DNA of 51,749 bases from a virus (IMGVR_UViG_3300024518_003367:1-51749); one strand, 5' to 3'. Shown: positions 40,336 through 47,168, numbered from the stretch's first letter. Notes: generated by a model from the sequence alone, not told the origin. A program made the numbers and translations.

Positions 40336-40578
40336 TCAAGGCCCATAGTACATAGCCAGTCGGTCGAGCCCGCGCCGCTCGACGCCTTGCTGGCCACACG
40401 GCGCCGGTAGTGGCGGCGCCGGTAGGATTGTGACCCGGCGCGCGGGTCGCGCGTTACGGGGGCGTATTGGGCGCCGGTCCTCCACCGGCGCCGTAGTGGT
40501 GGTGTGGGCCGCGCGCCGTTCTATGTGTCGCGCAGCGGGGTAAGGGATGCCGAGCCAGCGGCTATAGTAGGGAGTCAT
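40336..40578 (-). CDS. hypothetical protein, 80 aa
   Basis: ATG 40578 overlaps the stop of 40575-41276 as ATGA. MTPYYSRWLGIPYPAARHIE then a Pro/Arg-rich remainder (VTILPAPPLPAPCGQQGVER), low complexity partly forced by the dense GGCGCC palindromes. The overlap favours translation, but composition makes this less certain. Confidence 0.5.
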   Translation of the reverse strand: MTPYYSRWLGIPYPAARHIERRAAHTTTTAPVEDRRPIRPRNARPARRVTILPAPPLPAPCGQQGVERRGLDRLAMYYGP

Positions 40579-41276
40579 GGCGCCACCTTGCCGGCGCCGC
40601 TGCCATGTGCCTCTATCAGTACGGCCGCGCCGCTGGCGCCGTCGCAACGGAGGCAATCCCGGCAATCGATGGCCGGCGCTGGGCAGTAGAATTCCCCGGG
40701 CACTGTGTCGCGATCGCCTAAGGCGGAGACTCGAAAGGTTCCCCAGCCGCGCGCGGTTGCCTCTTCCTGATCGGCTATACTGTCACACGATGCCTGCAGG
40801 ATGGAAGAGAAGCCGCGCGCCATCTTCGCGCGCCACTGATGTGTGTACCCAGTCCAGCCAGCGGAATGACTGACGAGAGATTGCCACATCTCGAGCGGCG
40901 CCGCTACCGGGTCACCGTAGGCGCCTAGCCTGATGCGATCAGTACGCCGGAAGAGAGAAGCCGGGTCAGTGCAATACTCGTAGCCGGCGCCGTTCTTGTA
41001 GCATTCCCAAATGCCGCGCGGCGCCTGTCCTACGTTCACATAACAACCACCACGCAGCGCCTTGCGAAAGGGACAGCCACCACAAATGGCGGAATCTTTC
41101 CCAGTCTCGAGCGCCTCGAGGGGCGGTATATCGGACCGTAGGATATACGCCTGTAGCATGTCGCCAGTTTTGCCGTTGCTCGATGGCTCGAGTATGCCGG
41201 ATATGATGACGACAATGGGCGCGCCGTTAATCCGGCTGACGCCCTCGTATGCAATCACGCTGTTGTCGTTTGACAT
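40575..41276 (-). CDS. conserved hypothetical phage protein (DUF7227-like), 233 aa
   Basis: Phrases LQAYILRSDIPPLEALETGK, AICGGCPFRKALRGGCYVNV, RLGAYGDPVAAPLEMWQSLV and TGYTHQWRA match a conserved phage/plasmid family I recall as DUF7227. The CGGCPFR...CYV cysteines and C-terminal CPAPAIDCRDCLRC could bind a metal or iron-sulfur cluster. In relatives it is associated with mobile elements; function unknown. Confidence 0.72.
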   Translation of the reverse strand: MSNDNSVIAYEGVSRINGAPIVVIISGILEPSSNGKTGDMLQAYILRSDIPPLEALETGKDSAICGGCPFRKALRGGCYVNVGQAPRGIWECYKNGAGYEYCTDPASLFRRTDRIRLGAYGDPVAAPLEMWQSLVSHSAGWTGYTHQWRAKMARGFSSILQASCDSIADQEEATARGWGTFRVSALGDRDTVPGEFYCPAPAIDCRDCLRCDGASGAAVLIEAHGSGAGKVAP

Positions 41277-41512
41277 TAGAACGACTGCAGCGGTCGTGCG
41301 AATGGCTTGAACGGCTCGACCGTATGAAAGGTACCGGTCAGGCTAGAAACGGCGCGCCGGCTAATCCTGCCAGCGGGACGGACGGCGCGAGTCAGGCAAC
41401 GGCCAGCAGGGCGCGCGGCTCGCGCGATGCGCCGGTCATCAGCCAGCACGATGACAGTCCGAAGCATGTGGAAGAAAGCAGCAGCAGCGAGAGTCAGGGC
41501 GATTGAAAACAT
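41276..41512 (-). CDS. small membrane-anchored basic protein, 78 aa
   Basis: ATG 41512 is directly preceded by a GGTTACTTGACTC leader variant. MFSIALTLAAAAFFHMLRTV is a membrane helix; the remainder is Arg-rich (RRIARAARPAGRCLTRAVRP) and would stay cytoplasmic. Composition is skewed by GGCGCGCC palindromes. Touches the next gene by one base. Confidence 0.5.
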   Translation of the reverse strand: MFSIALTLAAAAFFHMLRTVIVLADDRRIARAARPAGRCLTRAVRPAGRISRRAVSSLTGTFHTVEPFKPFARPLQSF

Positions 41513-41525
41513 GAGTCAAGTAACC
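41513..41525 (-). promoter_or_regulatory. start-associated leader variant before 41276-41512
   Basis: GGTTACTTGACTC on the minus strand, one base longer than the common GGTTACTGACTC, directly adjoining the ATG. No promoter of the right-arm type lies upstream. Confidence 0.5.
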
Positions 41526-41565
41526 TTTCCGGCGCGCATCATGGCGCGCCGTTTTCTTGAGTGAG

Positions 41566-41649
41566 TCAGTCGCGAATAGCTAAGGCGATAACGCAAGCGG
41601 CAAAACATACCAGTAGAACAATGAACAGCGCGAAGACAGGAACAGACAC
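41566..41649 (-). CDS. possible membrane microprotein, 27 aa
   Basis: GTG 41649 after GGGAGTTCCTACC encodes SVPVFALFIVLLVCFAACVI then ALAIRD, almost a pure membrane helix. Small hydrophobic peptides of this sort occur in phages, but the length makes a chance frame possible. Confidence 0.4.
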   Translation of the reverse strand: MSVPVFALFIVLLVCFAACVIALAIRD

Positions 41650-41695
41650 GGTAGGAACTCCCGGCGCGCCGTTGCCGGCGCGCCCATGGTGAAGA

Positions 41696-42580
41696 TTATT
41701 CAAACGTGCGACCCAGTACGAGATCAGCGGCCTTCTGTGCGCGCGCCGCTGCTGTTACTACCAACTTGCTGTCGCCTTTCAACCGTTGCAGCCAGTTGGC
41801 TACGTAGGCGGCTGACTGATCGATGAAGCTATCAAGCGGCAAGCCGCCTTCTGCTGCTAGGAAACTGGCGCCCATCTCTGCAGTCAATTCTTCCTGCGAA
41901 TATGATTCCGACCCGAACGGCTGTGCGCCGCTGTCGGCTGGGAACCTGTCAAGCCGGCTGCTGTGGCCGGTAGCGTGTACCATCTCATGGAAGAGCGTGC
42001 AATAGTACGCCGGCGCCGTTTCGAATGCGTCAAGGTTCGGCATTCCGATAGCGTCAGCCGATGGCGAGTAATACGCCTGACTCTTGCCATGTTCTACTTT
42101 GCAGCCGTCTTCCCAGCCGGCTGCTATTGCGGCTGCTGATTCGATGGCATCATGGGTCTGACCGGCTGCAGCATCTTCAGCCGCTTGCCATTCCGTCAGC
42201 CGCTTGTGGCTTATGCCGTCGCACTGGCTGACATTGAACACTGTGTAGTAGCGCATAATGGGGAAGGCCTGCTTTCCCTTTGCGGCTGCTGCGGCCTTTT
42301 TCTTTTCATCGGGCCACAGCCAGAAGACAACGGGCGAACCTTTCTCGCCTTTCCGAACCTGACCGCCTAACGTCTTCGCTTGCTTGTAGGAAACGAAGTA
42401 AGGCGAGGAGTAGCCAAGCATTCCCAGCAGGAAGACGTTTATCCCTCGGTACGCCTTGCCGCTTTTCAAGTTGGCCGGCGCCGCTGTGCCGGCGCGCCAT
42501 GGCTTGTGCCATGGTAGCGTGCCGTCAGTCTCGATTGCTGCAATAATTCTGTCGGTGATGATCTCGTAAACAGTAGCCAT
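41696..42580 (-). CDS. ArdC-like antirestriction / ssDNA-binding metallopeptidase, 294 aa
   Basis: Two parts: an N-terminal ArdC-type ssDNA-binding domain (about 1-125, YEIITDRIIAAIETDGTLPW, then GKAYRGINVFLLG and GGQVRKGEKGSPVVFW) and a C-terminal zinc metallopeptidase (LFHEMVHATGHSSRLDR with HEMVH at 198-202 and a likely Glu ligand in EELTAEMGASF). ArdC proteins protect incoming DNA against host restriction. Start at ATG 42580 behind GAGGG. Codon use is more Gcu/Ctt-like than neighbours, consistent with transfer. Confidence 0.85.
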   Translation of the reverse strand: MATVYEIITDRIIAAIETDGTLPWHKPWRAGTAAPANLKSGKAYRGINVFLLGMLGYSSPYFVSYKQAKTLGGQVRKGEKGSPVVFWLWPDEKKKAAAAAKGKQAFPIMRYYTVFNVSQCDGISHKRLTEWQAAEDAAAGQTHDAIESAAAIAAGWEDGCKVEHGKSQAYYSPSADAIGMPNLDAFETAPAYYCTLFHEMVHATGHSSRLDRFPADSGAQPFGSESYSQEELTAEMGASFLAAEGGLPLDSFIDQSAAYVANWLQRLKGDSKLVVTAAARAQKAADLVLGRTFE

Positions 42581-42606
42581 GATAGGCGCCCTCGAGTGTA
42601 GTGAGT

Positions 42607-42870
42607 TTAGAAGTCCCAGCCGTTTGGGATAGTGCCGTTGCGCATCAGGGAGCCGATAAGAGAAAGCATTGCTTGCGAGCCAGTGCCGCGCGTTTCCCAA
42701 TCCATTGTTTCTATGGTACCGCGCGGTCCAACCGTCAGCGCGTAGCATGGGTGGTCCCGTTCTGCCGGCATCAGCGTGAAGTCGTTTCGCTGGCCGAAGT
42801 AATCGAGCGGCGCGCCGGTACCGTCAGGGTAGCAATACTCGGGAGCGCCGTTGCTGTCGTAGTCAGTCAT
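42607..42870 (-). CDS. hypothetical protein, 87 aa
   Basis: MTDYDSNGAPEYCYPDGTGA, then TIETMDWETRGTGSQAMLSL; compact acidic alpha/beta protein. AAGG in GGCGAAAGGCTACTGACCT serves as ribosome site; the same stretch contains a GGCTACTGACC leader variant. Located next to ArdC-like gene, so an accessory role in DNA defence is possible but unsupported. Confidence 0.62.
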   Translation of the reverse strand: MTDYDSNGAPEYCYPDGTGAPLDYFGQRNDFTLMPAERDHPCYALTVGPRGTIETMDWETRGTGSQAMLSLIGSLMRNGTIPNGWDF

Positions 42871-42882
42871 AGGTCAGTAGCC
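42871..42882 (-). promoter_or_regulatory. start-associated leader variant before 42607-42870
   Basis: GGCTACTGACCT adjoining the ATG, a one-base variant of the right-arm leader core, within GGCGAAAGG ribosome-site sequence. Confidence 0.45.
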
Positions 42883-43181
42883 TTTCGCCTTAGCGGCTAA
42901 CGCTAGGGCACAGCCGGCAAGCGGCGCCGGCATATAATGAACGAAGGATGAAACATTGCCTCGAGTGAGGCGGAGAGTCGGGGGGCGTTTCAAGCGGCGC
43001 GGCTGTCGGTGTTTCACCACCATGGGACCGGGCCTATTCTGTGAGGGAATAAGTTAACTATCCATGGCTGATAACGCAATACCTGAGTTTCAAGGCCTAG
43101 GTATAGGCTATTTCGGGTTATGGGTCACAAATATACTATGTCCCGAAAATACGGCCTTGTAAGTCATTGCCCTGTAACGAC

Positions 43182-43210
43182 TTGTCCGAACGGCAGGAGG
43201 TTGGTATACT
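43182..43210 (+). promoter_or_regulatory. possible plus-strand promoter
   Basis: TTGTCC, 17-base spacer, TATACT. The following sequence runs towards the dyad array and no good gene follows, so any transcript would be non-coding or a primer. Confidence 0.35.
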
Positions 43211-43477
43211 AGTATGGGTAGGACATAAACATCCGTTAGACGGCAACCTCGGGCGTTCTAGGGGTATACCAGCCGCAAAGCCATTGCCTAGGCGGTTTCC
43301 GGCTGGCGCCTGCTGGCGCCGGCTGGCGCCTGCTGTATATAATGAACGCGCGAAGCAAGAGGCGTGCCAACTATGCATATCTTAACTATGGCATAGAACT
43401 TGCTCTGGCTATTGCAAGGTATGTGCCATAGATGTGGCACGAATCTTGTGCAGGGAAAGTGCCGCGCCGGCACCACA

Positions 43478-43727
43478 TGTAGCGTCGAAACCACAGGGCT
43501 ATGTGGCGGAGACGCAACGTAGCGCCGACGCAACATCGGTGTGGCGTCGATCCCACGGCGAAATGCGAAAGTGTGGCTCGAGCGCCACGGCAGAATACGA
43601 CAATGTTGCATCGACGCCATATGTGGTGCTCACGCAACAACTTCGCAAAATACCGTGGCGGCGGCGCGACACCCTCGCGTTTTGCCGTGGCGTCGGCGCA
43701 ACATAAAAGTGTGGTGGGAACGCCACA
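43478..43727. repeat. array of ten 18-bp imperfect palindromes
   Basis: Consensus YGTGGCG-NNNN-CGCMACA. Copies start at 43478, 43502, 43518, 43540, 43572, 43604, 43622, 43654, 43686 and 43710; examples are TGTGGCTCGAGCGCCACG and TGTGGTGGGAACGCCACA. Steps of 32 bases, about three helical turns, occur four times, with others of 16-24. Such phased dyads are typical of binding sites for a dimeric protein at replication origins, partition sites or operator arrays. Confidence 0.9.
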
Positions 43728-43730
43728 GGA

Positions 43731-43794
43731 CTTTGACTCGGGTTTAACTCGGATGGGTTTAACTCGCCTTTAACTCGAGGTCGCCTTTAACTCG
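43731..43794. repeat. five TTTAACTCG-type repeats
   Basis: CTTTGACTCG (43731-43740) followed by TTTAACTCG at 43743, 43758, 43769 and 43786, all in one orientation and adjoining the dyad array. CAGGACTTTGACTCG plus CTTTAACTCG recurs at 47843-47870, and single copies lie at the ends of or within other right-arm genes. Confidence 0.75.
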
Positions 43795-43857
43795 ACACGA
43801 ACAACGCCGGCAACCATCGAGTCGCGCGATCGCGCGATCGTTCGTTACACGCGATCC

Positions 43858-44085
43858 TCAGAGCATCGTCAGCGTCTGCACCGCCTGACTCCGCTCCTGT
43901 ATCCGGCGGGCCACCTCAGTGGCGAGGCGTCCGCCGCCCAGCCCGCCGACCTGCTCAGTCAGCACCTCACTGACAATCATGCTCGCCTGCAGTAGGCCCT
44001 CACTCTCGCCGACCTGCATCCCCAGATTGAAGCACTTGCGTTTCAGTGCCTCGAACTCCGCCTCGGTCATTTCTCGATCAGCCAT
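43858..44085 (-). CDS. hypothetical helical protein, 75 aa
   Basis: ATG 44085 lies in the end of the upstream gene. MADREMTEAEFEALKRKCFN then NLGMQVGESEGLLQASMIVS, entirely helical. The last gene of its operon, ending just before the TTTAACTCG repeats. No family recognised. Confidence 0.68.
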   Translation of the reverse strand: MADREMTEAEFEALKRKCFNLGMQVGESEGLLQASMIVSEVLTEQVGGLGGGRLATEVARRIQERSQAVQTLTML

Positions 44086-44245
44086 CAGACTTCCTCGATT
44101 CCTCGATCCGCTTGCCCAGTGGCAGCAGGATGTCCCTGCCACAGGTCGGGCAGTAGACGGACGTGATGTTGTCGTATATCCACCGCTCGATGGCGTAGCT
44201 CGTCGCGCAGTCGGGACAGGTGATCGCCACTTGATCCGCTGCCAT
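44078..44245 (-). CDS. small zinc-ribbon protein, 55 aa
   Basis: ATG 44245 overlaps the preceding stop (TGATG) with GGGAGGCTTG upstream. ITCPDCATSYAIERW and SVYCPTCGRDILLP form a four-Cys ribbon, similar to zinc-ribbon domains of transcription-associated proteins. Confidence 0.72.
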   Translation of the reverse strand: MAADQVAITCPDCATSYAIERWIYDNITSVYCPTCGRDILLPLGKRIEESRKSDG

Positions 44246-44463
44246 CAAGCCTCCCACGTTTCGATCGCGTCCGGCCACCGCCGGGCGATCTCTTCACTCG
44301 TCACACAGAAGCACTGGCCGCACCACTGCGGGCCCGTGTGGTGATTCTCGCCCCACCACTCTACCGTGATGCTCCACCACCGCACGCCGGCGCGCATCTG
44401 CTTGCCCCAGTACTCGAGGTACACTCGAGTCTTGTCGCGTGCCGGCTTGGTTTGCGTGGTCAT
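44245..44463 (-). CDS. hypothetical protein, 72 aa
   Basis: ATG 44463 overlaps the upstream stop (TGATG). MTTQTKPARDKTRVYLEYWG, then TVEWWGENHHTGPQWCGQCF: tryptophan-rich with a CGQC pair and HH, so metal binding is possible. No family recognised. Confidence 0.68.
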   Translation of the reverse strand: MTTQTKPARDKTRVYLEYWGKQMRAGVRWWSITVEWWGENHHTGPQWCGQCFCVTSEEIARRWPDAIETWEA

Positions 44464-44759
44464 CAGTCCCCCGGCGCCAGCTGGTCGGCCTCGACGTCGG
44501 CCCACTCGGGCTCGTCGGGCTCGACCTCGGCCGGCTCGGTGGTGACGCACTCGAGGTACAGCGACACCGGCGTGCCGTAGTTATGAATGATGAACGTCTG
44601 CCGGCCGATGCCGGTCTGGACGTCCACGTTGCGCCGTGGCTCCACGCGCCAGCTGTGGCCGATGATGTTACCCAGCCCCCGGCCGTACTTGATCGCGTCC
44701 TCATGACTGGGGAAACCTCGGGCCAGCGCCTTGTGGCGTGTCCATTCAGCGTATCTCAT
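44463..44759 (-). CDS. hypothetical protein, 98 aa
   Basis: MRYAEWTRHKALARGFPSHE, a short N-terminal alpha-beta part (DAIKYGRGLGNIIGHSWRVE), then QTFIIHNYGTPVSLYLECVT and an acidic, Pro-rich tail. Four bases after the stop of 44763-44984. Unknown function. Confidence 0.68.
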   Translation of the reverse strand: MRYAEWTRHKALARGFPSHEDAIKYGRGLGNIIGHSWRVEPRRNVDVQTGIGRQTFIIHNYGTPVSLYLECVTTEPAEVEPDEPEWADVEADQLAPGD

Positions 44760-44762
44760 TGG

Positions 44763-44984
44763 TCAACCCCTCTCTCTCAGCGACCGGCACAGCGCGATGA
44801 TGTCTTGATCGTTCGTGCTGTCCTCGGGGAAGTCGAGCGAACTCGAGCACATGAAGTAGTCCGGCCGGCGGAAGACGATGAATGCGTTGTACTCTTCGAC
44901 CGTGGTGATCCGCGCCAGCACTTTGTTGGTGTCGATGTCGGACACTTCGATCGCGTCGTTGTTGACCGTCATGTAGTATCTCAT
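44763..44984 (-). CDS. hypothetical protein, 73 aa
   Basis: First gene of an operon behind promoter 45026-45054; GAGGGGGAC ribosome site. MRYYMTVNNDAIEVSDIDTN then EEYNAFIVFRRPDYFMCSSS; small alpha/beta protein without a recognised family. Confidence 0.72.
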   Translation of the reverse strand: MRYYMTVNNDAIEVSDIDTNKVLARITTVEEYNAFIVFRRPDYFMCSSSLDFPEDSTNDQDIIALCRSLRERG

Positions 44985-45025
44985 TTTGTCCCCCTCGAGT
45001 GTTGAGTCAGTAACCATCTACGACT

Positions 45026-45054
45026 AACCTAATCAACTACACATATCCTGTCAA
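45026..45054 (-). promoter_or_regulatory. early-type promoter for 44763-44984 operon
   Basis: TTGACA (45049-45054), 17-base spacer, TAGGTT (45026-45031) on the minus strand; leader GGTTACTGACTC at 45004-45015, then the GAGGGGGAC ribosome site. Confidence 0.85.
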
Positions 45055-45169
45055 GCCTCCAATCCTGCTCGAGTCTGGCGCCCCAGCTGAGGCGCCTTGG
45101 GACCAGCGCCATGTTCCGCCACTGGCCCCGGGGGAGACGATCGGTGACTCAGGCCGACCGTCGTGTGCC

Positions 45170-45640
45170 TTACGCCTCATCCCTCCTCGGGAGGTAGTAC
45201 TGCGTGTGCCGGATGTTGTCGCGCGGCACGATGGCGTAGCCGGCCTTATGGAGCGCCTTGACGATCTCGCCCGCTCTATCGTTGAGGTTCGTCGCCAGTG
45301 CCAGCGCCTCGACCTGTTGATCGCGCGACTCTTCGTACTCTCGCCGGACGCGCCGCCTGATCACCTGACGAGCGCGGGCGTTCTCTTCGGCCAGTGCGTA
45401 GTTACTACGCTTGCCGTAGTTGCGCCACGACACCACCTCGCCCCGCTTCATCAACCGCGCCAGCGCGTTCTTCCGTTCTCGAGCGTCTGACCTAGTCGCC
45501 ATGCGACCGACAACGGCGCCCATGAACCGGGCCTGCTTGTTGAAGGCCGTCTCGCTCTGGTTGTCCCAGTCGGCCGGCGGGGTCAGTGCCTCGATGATGT
45601 CCATCTCCGCCTCGAGCCGTATCTGTTGTGCCATGCCCAT
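45170..45640 (-). CDS. hypothetical helical protein, 156 aa
   Basis: MGMAQQIRLEAEMDIIEALT; a long, charged, helical protein (RKNALARLMKRGEVVSWRNY, VIRRRVRREYEESRDQQVEA). The basic middle could touch nucleic acid. AAGGGGGAC ribosome site, led by the promoter at 45687-45715. No family recognised. Confidence 0.72.
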   Translation of the reverse strand: MGMAQQIRLEAEMDIIEALTPPADWDNQSETAFNKQARFMGAVVGRMATRSDARERKNALARLMKRGEVVSWRNYGKRSNYALAEENARARQVIRRRVRREYEESRDQQVEALALATNLNDRAGEIVKALHKAGYAIVPRDNIRHTQYYLPRRDEA

Positions 45641-45686
45641 TGTGTCCCCCTTGCTTCGTAGTAAGTCAGTAACCGTTGCTGGATAC

Positions 45687-45715
45687 AAGGTAATCAATGG
45701 TTGATATCCTGTCAA
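45687..45715 (-). promoter_or_regulatory. early-type promoter for 45170-45640
   Basis: TTGACA (45710-45715), 17-base spacer, TACCTT (45687-45692); leader GGTTACTGACT at 45664-45674. The -35 lies just upstream of the stop of 45720-46133. Confidence 0.85.
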
Positions 45716-45719
45716 CCCC

Positions 45720-46133
45720 TCAGATATAGATCTCTCCCGGCGCCAGCGTCCGCATGATGTACTCCGCCGCTTGTCCGATGTTGCCCCACGTTGCCTCGAG
45801 GGCCGGGTTGCGGTACTGCTGGTCCGCCACGCCTTCCTCGAGATCTTCCGGCCGCACCACGTCCTCCCAGAAGTGGCTCGGCAGTTTGAATTCCCAAACG
45901 ATGATGCTGTCGCTGATCCGATGCTGGAACACCGCCAGTGCCTGAGTGTAGCCGGGCCGGCGCCGCATGAAGGTCAGCCCCTTCTCCCTGCCGTTAGACC
46001 ACGGCCGGATTAGGAACTCCGTGATCGCCAGACCCGGCTCGTCCCACTCCGTCATCGCTTCCTCGATGCGAGGGACGACCAAGTGCGCCACGGCCCACGC
46101 CTGATCGCTGAGGCCAAGTTGGAGTACGCTCAT
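45720..46133 (-). CDS. hypothetical protein, 137 aa
   Basis: MSVLQLGLSDQAWAVAHLVV; alpha/beta protein with FLIRPWSNGREKGLTFMRRR and HRISDSIIVWEFKLPSHFWE. GAGGGGGGC ribosome site; the start overlaps the previous stop (TAATG). Unknown function. Confidence 0.72.
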   Translation of the reverse strand: MSVLQLGLSDQAWAVAHLVVPRIEEAMTEWDEPGLAITEFLIRPWSNGREKGLTFMRRRPGYTQALAVFQHRISDSIIVWEFKLPSHFWEDVVRPEDLEEGVADQQYRNPALEATWGNIGQAAEYIMRTLAPGEIYI

Positions 46134-46336
46134 TAGAAGCCCCCCTCGTCCACGCTGGACACGTTGACCAGCACGTTCTCGAGGCCACGTCGTGTGTTCA
46201 CCGCCGACCGCACCGTCTGATACACCACATCACTCAGGTTGAGTTCAGTGAGCGCGTCATCGGCCTCGTTGGCCTGCTCATCGGTGATCAGCCCAGAGGG
46301 AACCTCGAGCCGCACCACGATCTCCATCAGTACCAT
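46133..46336 (-). CDS. hypothetical protein, 67 aa
   Basis: MVLMEIVVRLEVPSGLITDE, then DALTELNLSDVVYQTVRSAV, a beta-alpha-beta pattern. AGGGGGCAAG ribosome site. Led by the promoter at 46382-46410. No family recognised. Confidence 0.7.
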   Translation of the reverse strand: MVLMEIVVRLEVPSGLITDEQANEADDALTELNLSDVVYQTVRSAVNTRRGLENVLVNVSSVDEGGF

Positions 46337-46381
46337 TCTTGCCCCCTTTACTTTGTTGTGAGTCAGTAACCATCTGCAACC

Positions 46382-46410
46382 AACCTAATCAATAGTGCAT
46401 ATCTTGTCAA
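46382..46410 (-). promoter_or_regulatory. early-type promoter for 46133-46336
   Basis: TTGACA (46405-46410), 17-base spacer, TAGGTT (46382-46387); leader GGTTACTGACTC at 46360-46371. The 52 bases 46360-46411 are identical to 47147-47198. Confidence 0.87.
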
Positions 46411-46419
46411 GTGTTCTCT

Positions 46420-46620
46420 TCAGCCACCTTTGACGATGTAGTGACCGGGGTAATTGTCTACCGGGTTGGTCGCCGGGCGGAACAGGCGGTACAGGTCGTC
46501 GGTCCCTAGTGCGGCATCGAAGGCGTAGCTGATGCGGTGCCGGATGCGATAGCCTTGGACGGCGTCGATGCTGTCGAAGGTCTTGGCCTCGTTGATGAAG
46601 GCGGTGAGGTGGATCGGCAT
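46420..46620 (-). CDS. hypothetical protein, 66 aa
   Basis: MPIHLTAFINEAKTFDSIDA, then VQGYRIRHRISYAFDAALGT and LYRLFRPATNPVDNYPGHYI. AAGGGGAAC ribosome site preceded by the leader at 46644-46655. Unknown function. Confidence 0.7.
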   Translation of the reverse strand: MPIHLTAFINEAKTFDSIDAVQGYRIRHRISYAFDAALGTDDLYRLFRPATNPVDNYPGHYIVKGG

Positions 46621-46643
46621 GTCGTGTTCCCCTTCGCTGTGGT

Positions 46644-46655
46644 GAGTCAGTAACC
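46644..46655 (-). promoter_or_regulatory. start-associated leader before 46420-46620
   Basis: GGTTACTGACTC; its TACTGA includes the stop codon of the upstream gene. There is no -35/-10 here, so this copy is tied to the gene start rather than to a promoter. Confidence 0.75.
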
Positions 46656-46847
46656 TTCGAGTGACCGTTTGTACTCATCTCTCGCCGTGATGGCGTTGTT
46701 GCAATTCCTAGTCGCGACACTCAGTGCAGCCCTCGCCGCCAGCTTGCCTTGGCCGAGGCTGAAGGCTTCGGCGTGGCGCGCTTTCGCTGCCCGGTAAATG
46801 GCTTTCGTCCGCAGCACTTCGGCCCTGAGTTCGTCTAGCTTGTCCAC
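46647..46847 (-). CDS. hypothetical coiled-coil protein, 66 aa
   Basis: Start chosen at GTG 46847 because the AAAGGGGAACAAA ribosome site has the same form and spacing as at neighbouring genes; an earlier GTG at 46865 would put that site inside the gene. Helical throughout: DKLDELRAEVLRTKAIYRAA and LSVATRNCNNAITARDEYKR. Confidence 0.65.
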   Translation of the reverse strand: MDKLDELRAEVLRTKAIYRAAKARHAEAFSLGQGKLAARAALSVATRNCNNAITARDEYKRSLEGY

Positions 46848-46868
46848 TTTGTTCCCCTTTGCCACAGT

Positions 46869-46880
46869 GAGTCAGTAACC
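46869..46880 (-). promoter_or_regulatory. start-associated leader before 46647-46847
   Basis: GGTTACTGACTC located between the stop of 46886-47125 and the ribosome site, again without a promoter of its own. Confidence 0.75.
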
Positions 46881-46885
46881 TTCGT

Positions 46886-47125
46886 CTACCTGCCCTGCTG
46901 TTCCCGCTCGATCAAACTGGTTGCCCATTCCTTGCACTCCCGCACCGTGTCCTGATACCGATAATCCTGATCCTTCAGGTTGTCCCGTACCGAATACGAA
47001 TCGGGGTACACCGTGCTACGGAAATTCGGTGAAATCGTGAAGCGACCTTCCATGCTCTCCCAGTAACCGCCCTCTGTCGCATCACCGGGCTCGCCCGTGA
47101 ACAGCCAGTGGATCTTGATCTTCAT
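46886..47125 (-). CDS. hypothetical protein, 79 aa
   Basis: MKIKIHWLFTGEPGDATEGG, then FTISPNFRSTVYPDSYSVRD and DTVRECKEWATSLIEREQQG: a beta first half and helical end. AAGGGGAAC ribosome site; led by the promoter at 47169-47197. Unknown function. Confidence 0.7.
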   Translation of the reverse strand: MKIKIHWLFTGEPGDATEGGYWESMEGRFTISPNFRSTVYPDSYSVRDNLKDQDYRYQDTVRECKEWATSLIEREQQGR

Positions 47126-47168
47126 TGTGTTCCCCTTTGCTACAGTGAGTCAGTAACCATCTGCAACC

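Larger units (their letters stand above)
42871..43857. other. ~1 kb intergenic control region
   Basis: No credible protein gene. The left part has two TATAATGAACG elements (42933 and 43338), a possible plus-strand promoter (TTGTCC-17-TATACT, 43182-43210) and a triple GGCGCC cluster at 43301-43333. The right part has the ten-copy dyad array (43478-43727), then five TTTAACTCG/TTTGACTCG repeats (43731-43794) and a GCGCGATCGCGCGATCG palindrome near 43823-43840. This combination suggests an origin, centromere or multi-site control region. Confidence 0.7.

Noticed and set aside
40023-40399. Overlapping minus-strand frames in the hairpin region
   Set aside because: Composition is driven by palindromes, frames overlap each other and the gene at 40336-40578, and no ribosome site supports them.
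43167-43720. Several open frames on both strands across the dyad array
   Set aside because: Their codons follow the DNA repeats, they lack ribosome sites, and frames on both strands are equally long.
43478-43727. Possible CRISPR array
   Set aside because: The repeats are short imperfect palindromes with irregular 16-32 base steps and no spacers of constant length or cas genes; an operator or iteron array fits better.
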